From Paenibacillus lautus NBRC 15380 (GTDB lineage Bacteria; Bacillota; Bacilli; Paenibacillales; Paenibacillaceae), in NCBI RefSeq assembly GCF_004000945.1, contig NZ_BIMF01000013.1, positions 62,001 through 126,000 on the forward strand: a DNA stretch of 64,000 nucleotides, read 5' to 3'. Positions within the stretch are counted from its first letter, which is position 1; each line of letters begins with the position of its first letter. The notes under the pieces are model-generated. The model saw only the letters and a program-made list of their open reading frames with translations. It searched no databases and had not been told where the DNA came from. The position numbers were made by a program, and so were the translations under genes. Shown piece by piece: positions 59,102 to 64,000 of this stretch.

Positions 59102-59983
59102 ATGAACAGCAAGAGAACGGCTGCCTTGACGCAGCAGTTGGTTTATATCGGACCCGCGCTGCTGTTTTTCGGTATTACGATCATTATCCCATTTGTGATG
59201 GGGATGTATTACTCGTTTACCAATTGGAATGGTGTATCGGGGAATGTCGAATGGGTAGGACTGGACAATTTCAAACAGATTTTCACAAATGACAGCGCAT
59301 TCGCACAGTCCTTTTGGTTCACCACCAAGTTTACGATCGTGGGCGTGCTTCTAACGAATCTGGTCGGTTTTTTCCTGGCCTACTTCTTAACGAAAAATAT
59401 TAGGGCGCGCAACTGGCTGCGGACGATCTTCTTCATGCCGAACGTGATCGGCGGATTGCTGCTCGGTTTCATCTGGCAGTTCATCTTCATAAAGGGCTTT
59501 GCCACCGTTGGTGAAGCTACGGGAATTCCGTTCTTTAATCTTCCGTGGCTGGGAGATGAAGTGACCGGCTTCTGGGGCATTGTCATGGTCTTTGTATGGC
59601 AATCGTCAGGCTATCTGATGGTTATCTACATCGCGTCCATAACGAATGTGTCCAAGGAAGTCATGGAAGCTGCCGAGATTGATGGTGCGAACCGGTTTCA
59701 AGTGCTCAAGAGCATCATCGTTCCGCTTATCATGCCGGCGGTCACCGTATGTTTATTCCTGGCGATATCCTGGTCCTTCAAAATGTTCGACCTGAACCTG
59801 TCGCTCACGAAGGGCGGACCCTACCGCTCCACGGAGTCGCTGGCCATGAACGTGTACAATGAGGCATTCCTGAACAACAGGTATGGACTCGGGACGGCCA
59901 AGTCCCTGATCTTCTTCCTGGTCGTTGCCGTCATCACGCTCATTCAAGTCCGATTAACGAAGCAGAAGGAGGTCGAAGCTTAA
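59102..59983 (+). CDS. sugar ABC transporter permease (MalF/UgpA type)
   Basis: A 293-residue six-helix permease ('VYIGPALLFFGITIIIPFVM', 'NLVGFFLAYFLTKNIRARNW', docking loop 'SKEVMEAAEIDGANRFQVLK', and 'AKSLIFFLVVAVITLIQVRL'). The AGCGGAGGGGG ribosome site precedes the ATG. First gene of the second glycan importer, divergent from a YesMN pair. No ATPase gene is present. Confidence 0.88.
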   Translation: MNSKRTAALTQQLVYIGPALLFFGITIIIPFVMGMYYSFTNWNGVSGNVEWVGLDNFKQIFTNDSAFAQSFWFTTKFTIVGVLLTNLVGFFLAYFLTKNIRARNWLRTIFFMPNVIGGLLLGFIWQFIFIKGFATVGEATGIPFFNLPWLGDEVTGFWGIVMVFVWQSSGYLMVIYIASITNVSKEVMEAAEIDGANRFQVLKSIIVPLIMPAVTVCLFLAISWSFKMFDLNLSLTKGGPYRSTESLAMNVYNEAFLNNRYGLGTAKSLIFFLVVAVITLIQVRLTKQKEVEA

Positions 59984-60823
59984 ATGAGATCGAAGAAACC
60001 TCCTATGTCGGCTTCCACGATCGTACTGCAGATTGTGATGGTCATTATTGCGCTGATCTTCCTGGCGCCCTTTTACTTCCTGCTGGTGAACTCGGTCAAA
60101 TCGCTGGGCGATATTATGGTCGACGCGGCCAACTGGCCAACCGCCTTTCACTTTGACAACTACAGCAAGGCTTGGGAAATGACCCGCTTCCCGGAAGCAT
60201 TCGTCAATTCCGTCATCATTACGGTCATCAGTAATCTAATCATCGCCCTGCTGAGCGCGATGGCGGCTTACCGGATGGTTCGGTCCAATACGAGATTCAA
60301 TCAAATCGTGTTCATGCTGTTCGTATCGGCCATGGTCATTCCGTTCCAATCCATTATGATTCCATTGCTGCAGGTCATTAACTTCCTGGGCGTTAATAAC
60401 AGTATCGTAGGATTGATTCTCAGTTATCTGGGACTCGGCATCCCGTTGTCGGTCTTCCTGTTCCACGGGTTCGTGAAAGGCATTCCGCTTGAAATCGAAG
60501 AGGCTGCCACGGTCGACGGTGCTTCTCCGTTCCGAGTATTTGCCCGTATCGTTATGCCGATGCTAAAACCTATGATGGTTACGGTTATCATCCTGAACTG
60601 TCTGTGGGTCTGGAACGACTACCTGCTGCCGTCCCTGATCCTGCAAAGTCCGGAACTGCGGACGATTCCGCTCGCGACCTTTGCTTTCTTCGGGCAGTAT
60701 TCGAAGCAGTGGGATATGGCGCTGCCGGCTCTCGTGCTGGGCATTACGCCGATTATTATCTTCTTCCTGTCATTACAGAAGTACATTGTTGAAGGCGTCG
60801 CTGCCGGCTCCGTTAAGGGGTAA
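59984..60823 (+). CDS. sugar ABC transporter permease (MalG type)
   Basis: A 279-residue partner permease with 'LIFLAPFYFLLVNSVKSLGD', 'LLSAMAAYRMVRSNTRFNQI', docking loop 'PLEIEEAATVDGASPFRVFA' and the ending 'YIVEGVAAGSVKG'. It starts at the nucleotide after the previous stop codon, so translation is tightly coupled. Confidence 0.9.
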   Translation: MRSKKPPMSASTIVLQIVMVIIALIFLAPFYFLLVNSVKSLGDIMVDAANWPTAFHFDNYSKAWEMTRFPEAFVNSVIITVISNLIIALLSAMAAYRMVRSNTRFNQIVFMLFVSAMVIPFQSIMIPLLQVINFLGVNNSIVGLILSYLGLGIPLSVFLFHGFVKGIPLEIEEAATVDGASPFRVFARIVMPMLKPMMVTVIILNCLWVWNDYLLPSLILQSPELRTIPLATFAFFGQYSKQWDMALPALVLGITPIIIFFLSLQKYIVEGVAAGSVKG

Positions 60824-60892
60824 AGGCAGCCTGGCTTCTCCCAAATCGGTTTTTCCATCTTTATATATAAACAATACTAGGGGGTAGTAAAG

Positions 60893-62179
60893 ATGAACAA
60901 AATGAAATTATCACTCGTGATGCTGCTGGCTTTCTCGCTGCTGCTTGCGGCTTGCGGCGGCAAGCCGGAGGAAGGCCAGGGCGGAAGCTCGAACGGAGCT
61001 TCCGGCGAAGTTAAGACGGTTAAGATTTTCCAATTCAAAACCGAGATCGTGGACGGCCTGAATGAACTCAAGGTTGAATTCGAGAAGGAATATCCAAACA
61101 TCAAGCTTGATATTCAAACCGTGGGCGGCGGTGCTGACTACGGTGCTGCACTGAAAACGAAATTTGCATCCAACGATGCGCCTGATATTTTCTCCAATGG
61201 CGGCGACGCCGAGATGGAGATGTGGATTGACCGCCTGGAGGATCTGTCCGATCAGCCTTGGGTAAACGATCTGGTGGACATGGCGAAAGAGCCGATGACT
61301 AAAGACGGTAAAGTATACGGTATGCCGATGAACCTTGAAGGATGGGGTTACATCTACAATAAAGATTTGTTTGAGCAAGCAGGCATTACCGAGCTTCCTA
61401 AAACCTATGCCCAACTGGAAGATGCTGCGAAGAAGCTGGAAGCGGCAGACATAACTCCTTTTGCGAACGCTTACCAGGAATGGTGGCTGATCGGTAACCA
61501 AGGCATTAACCCGGCGTTTGCCCAGCAGGATGATCCGAATGCCTTTATCCAAGGCTTGAACGACGGCACGCAAACATTCGCAGGCAATGCGAAGTTCGAA
61601 GAGTGGGCCAAGCTGATGCAGCTGACATTGGATCACGGGAACAAAAACCCGCTGACCACTGATTACAATACGGCCATTTCCCTCCTGGCTACGGGCAAAA
61701 CAGCCATGATGCAAAACGGCAACTGGGCCCAAACCGAGATTGATGCCATTAATCCGGACCTGAATCTTGGCTACCTGCCGATGCCGCTTGGCGACAATGC
61801 GGAGCTAAATGACAAGCTGAACGTAGGCGTACCTGCGAACCTGGTCATTAACAAGGATTCCGCGTCGAAGGAAGAAGCGAAGATCTTCCTGAACTGGTTT
61901 GTCACATCCGATATCGGTAAAGAGTACATCGTCAAAAAATTCAAATTCATTCCGGCCTTAAAGACAATTGAAGCAACGCCTGAGGATATGGGCGACCTGG
62001 GTTCGTCTGTGTGGGAGTATGTACAAGCTGGAAAAGTACTGCCAAGACAATCCGCGAAGTTCCCTGACGGTGTAGCACAGGAATTCTCCGGTGCGATGCA
62101 GGCCTTCTTCGCAGGTAAATCCGATGCGAACAAGATGCTTGAGGATATGCAGACATCCTGGGATAGTCTGAAAAAGTAA
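60893..62179 (+). CDS. sugar ABC transporter substrate-binding lipoprotein
   Basis: A 428-residue lipoprotein: signal MNKMKLSLVMLLAFSLLLAA then Cys21, with a Gly/Ser/Glu tether. The fold is a CUT1 binding protein ('VKIFQFKTEIVDGLNELKVE', 'PDIFSNGGDAEMEMWIDRLE', 'DGKVYGMPMNLEGWGYIYNK', 'TGKTAMMQNGNWAQTEIDAI'). It follows two permeases, and a terminator separates it from the second GH42 gene. The ligand is probably a galactoside-containing oligosaccharide, from context only. Confidence 0.88.
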   Translation: MNKMKLSLVMLLAFSLLLAACGGKPEEGQGGSSNGASGEVKTVKIFQFKTEIVDGLNELKVEFEKEYPNIKLDIQTVGGGADYGAALKTKFASNDAPDIFSNGGDAEMEMWIDRLEDLSDQPWVNDLVDMAKEPMTKDGKVYGMPMNLEGWGYIYNKDLFEQAGITELPKTYAQLEDAAKKLEAADITPFANAYQEWWLIGNQGINPAFAQQDDPNAFIQGLNDGTQTFAGNAKFEEWAKLMQLTLDHGNKNPLTTDYNTAISLLATGKTAMMQNGNWAQTEIDAINPDLNLGYLPMPLGDNAELNDKLNVGVPANLVINKDSASKEEAKIFLNWFVTSDIGKEYIVKKFKFIPALKTIEATPEDMGDLGSSVWEYVQAGKVLPRQSAKFPDGVAQEFSGAMQAFFAGKSDANKMLEDMQTSWDSLKK

Positions 62180-62217
62180 GGAGCAACGCTCTAATCCAAG
62201 TTAGCTAATCGTTCATA

Positions 62218-62266
62218 AGAGGTATGATCCCTGTCCGATAAGACATGGGATGGTGCCTCTTTTCTT
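62218..62266 (+). terminator. terminator after the second importer operon
   Basis: AGAGGTATGATCCC...GGGATGGTGCCTCT with an inner GTC/GAC pairing, followed by TTTCTTT. Confidence 0.8.
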
Positions 62267-62328
62267 TAAGATTGAAAGTGCGCCGATAGACGGTTTTTTA
62301 GCTAAGGAACGATGAAGGAGGCAATTCG

Positions 62329-64000
62329 ATGATTAATGAACATTTTCCTAAGATATGGTATGGCGGGGACTACAACCCCGAGCAATGGGATAAGGCAACG
62401 ATGGAAGAGGACCTGCGGATGTTTGAGCTGGCCGGCGTGGACGTGGCGACCCTCAATGTATTCTCCTGGGCCAAAACGCAGCGCGATGAGGATAGCTATG
62501 ATTTCACGTGGCTTGATGAAATTATGGATCGATTGGCAGAGGAGCAGGTCCATGTCTGCTTGGCAACAAGCACGGGGGCGCATCCGGCCTGGATGGCCAA
62601 GAAATACCCGGACATCCTGCGCGTTGATTACGATGGACGCAAACGCAAATTCGGCGGTCGTCATAATTCCTGTCCGAACAGCCCGACGTATCGCAAATAT
62701 TCGGTGCTGATGGCGCGCAAGCTGGCTGAACGGTACAAGGATCATCCGGCACTGGTCATCTGGCACGTCTCCAATGAGTACGGGGGGTATTGCTATTGCG
62801 ACAATTGCGAGTTGCAGTTCCGCGTCTGGCTGAAAGAGCGTTACGGGACGCTCGATAAGCTGAATGCCGCATGGAATACCGGATTCTGGGGCCATACCTT
62901 TTACGAGTGGGACGAGATTGTGGTACCGAACGCGCTCAGCGAAGAGTTCAACGGGAACCGGACGTTCTTCCAAGGGATATCGCTGGACTATCGCCGATTC
63001 CAATCCGACAGCCTGCTGGCATGTTACCGATTGGAGAAGGAAGAACTGAAGAAGGTTACGCCGCACATTCCGGTCACCACCAATCTGATGGGATTTTATC
63101 CGGAGCTCGATTACTTCGAGTGGGCGAAGCACATGGATGTGGTATCCTGGGACAACTATCCCGCGATTGATACGCCGGTAAGCTTTACGGCGATGTCGCA
63201 TAACCTGATGCGCGGGCTGAAAAGCGGACAGCCGTTCATGCTGATGGAGCAGACCCCGAGCGTTCAAAACTGGTCGCCATACAATTCCGCTAAGCGTCCC
63301 GGCGTGATGAGATTGTGGAGTTATCAGGCCGTAGCCCATGGGGCCGATACGATCATGTTCTTCCAGCTCCGCCGTTCCGTGGGGGCATGCGAGAAGTTCC
63401 ACGGCGCATTGATTGAGCATGTGGGACATGAGCACACCCGGGTCTTCCGGGAATGCGCGGAGCTGGGGCAAGAGCTGCAGCAGCTCGGAGACAAGCTGCT
63501 CGACTCCCGTTCGCACGCCAAGGTAGCGATTATGTATGATTGGGAGAATCGTTGGGCGCTGGAGCTGTCAAGCGGACCTTCCAAAGCGCTGAACTACGTG
63601 GATGAGGTTCATAAGTATTATGATGCGCTGTACCAGCTGAATATCCAGACGGATATCATCAGCGTTGAGGAGGACCTGAGCAAGTACGATGTGGTGATTG
63701 CCCCGGTGATGTATATGGTTAAGCCTGGCGTTGCCCAGCGCGTGGAGCAGTTTGTGTCCAGGGGCGGAACCTTTGTGACGACCTTCTTCAGCGGCATCGT
63801 CAACGAGAACGATCTGGTGACCCTGGGAGGTCATCCCGGCGAGCTGCGCAAGGTAACTGGCATCTGGGCCGAGGAGATCGATGCCCTTCTTCCCGGGCAG
63901 CAAAATCAGATCAACATGAAGCAGGATTGGGGATCACTGCGTGGAAGTTATCCATGTGGAATTTTGTGCGACGTCATCCATGCGGAGACGGCGGAGGTTC
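62329..64000 (+). CDS. GH42 beta-galactosidase, second paralogue (cut by window end)
   Basis: The frame is open from ATG 62329 (AAGGAGG 7 nt upstream) to the window edge, 557 codons of an expected roughly 680. It begins MINEHFPKIWYGGDYNPEQW and parallels the enzyme at 53.3 kb through its whole visible length: 'HPAWMAKKYPDILRVDYDG', acid/base Glu150 in 'WHVSNEYGGYCYCDNC', nucleophile Glu307 in 'FMLMEQTPSVQNWSPYN', and 'VVIAPVMYMVKPGVAQRVE'. Substitutions are scattered along the whole length, so it is an old duplication, not an assembly copy. Both copies sit just downstream of an importer binding-protein gene. Confidence 0.92.
   Translation, partial: MINEHFPKIWYGGDYNPEQWDKATMEEDLRMFELAGVDVATLNVFSWAKTQRDEDSYDFTWLDEIMDRLAEEQVHVCLATSTGAHPAWMAKKYPDILRVDYDGRKRKFGGRHNSCPNSPTYRKYSVLMARKLAERYKDHPALVIWHVSNEYGGYCYCDNCELQFRVWLKERYGTLDKLNAAWNTGFWGHTFYEWDEIVVPNALSEEFNGNRTFFQGISLDYRRFQSDSLLACYRLEKEELKKVTPHIPVTTNLMGFYPELDYFEWAKHMDVVSWDNYPAIDTPVSFTAMSHNLMRGLKSGQPFMLMEQTPSVQNWSPYNSAKRPGVMRLWSYQAVAHGADTIMFFQLRRSVGACEKFHGALIEHVGHEHTRVFRECAELGQELQQLGDKLLDSRSHAKVAIMYDWENRWALELSSGPSKALNYVDEVHKYYDALYQLNIQTDIISVEEDLSKYDVVIAPVMYMVKPGVAQRVEQFVSRGGTFVTTFFSGIVNENDLVTLGGHPGELRKVTGIWAEEIDALLPGQQNQINMKQDWGSLRGSYPCGILCDVIHAETAEV

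Noticed and set aside
62329..64000. Second GH42 gene as an assembly duplicate of the first
   Set aside because: The two reading frames differ at many scattered residues and have different flanking genes, so they are true paralogues.

Overview
The window looks like chromosome from a Paenibacillus-type Bacillales bacterium. The signs are moderate GC, strong AAGGAGG-like ribosome sites with some GTG/TTG starts, proteins closest in recall to Bacillus subtilis families (DeoR, NupC, YkoY, NiaP, RNase J), and the genus habit of pairing sugar ABC importers with YesM/YesN-type two-component systems. No tRNA, rRNA, CRISPR array, phage or insertion sequence was seen. The genus is inferred from protein recall, not a search.

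Layout. 1-1.6 kb: a truncated AraC regulator divergent from a ThuA-like protein. 1.7-8.5 kb: a deoxynucleoside operon (deoR, then deoC-nupC-deoB-deoD-pdp) with a DeoR operator and promoter placed as in B. subtilis; deoC carries an in-frame internal deletion that removes the Schiff-base lysine. 8.6-11.1 kb: a 25-residue membrane peptide, tagO/wecA and a short-chain dehydrogenase. 11.1-21.7 kb: a divergent cell-wall sugar salvage locus: murQ and a MurNAc/GlcNAc kinase on the minus strand; an RpiR-family regulator, a complete sugar ABC importer with its own ATPase, a membrane protein, a NamZ-like exo-muramidase without a signal peptide, and anmK on the plus strand. glcD-glcF (glycolate/D-lactate oxidation) follow at 22-24.9 kb.

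25-37.7 kb holds housekeeping and mixed genes: a methyltransferase, a secreted CSC protein, a manganese (yybP-ykoY) riboswitch controlling a TerC protein, map behind a structured leader, pdxK, a DedA protein, a papain-like enzyme, a PAS histidine kinase, niaP, RNase J and a YqcI protein. 38-64 kb is a carbohydrate region: a GH18 chitinase, an AraC regulator, a GH31 alpha-xylosidase, a YesMN-type pair, an LplABC-type importer, a GH95 alpha-L-fucosidase, a GH42 beta-galactosidase, a second YesMN pair on the minus strand, a second importer, and a second GH42 enzyme cut by the window end. Xylosidase, galactosidase and fucosidase together match the side chains of fucosylated xyloglucan. Neither of these two importers has an ATPase gene, so a shared MsmX-type ATPase (perhaps the one at 17.5 kb) probably energises them.

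The most unusual signal is a family of about 125-135 nt structured intergenic elements. There is one copy inside the deo operon (6.85 kb), three tandem copies between map and pdxK (29.1-29.6 kb) and a diverged copy ahead of the LplB-type importer (46.7 kb). Their stems change sequence but stay paired, and a bulged A and an internal motif are conserved, which argues for a selected RNA or DNA structure. I do not recognise it as a known family.
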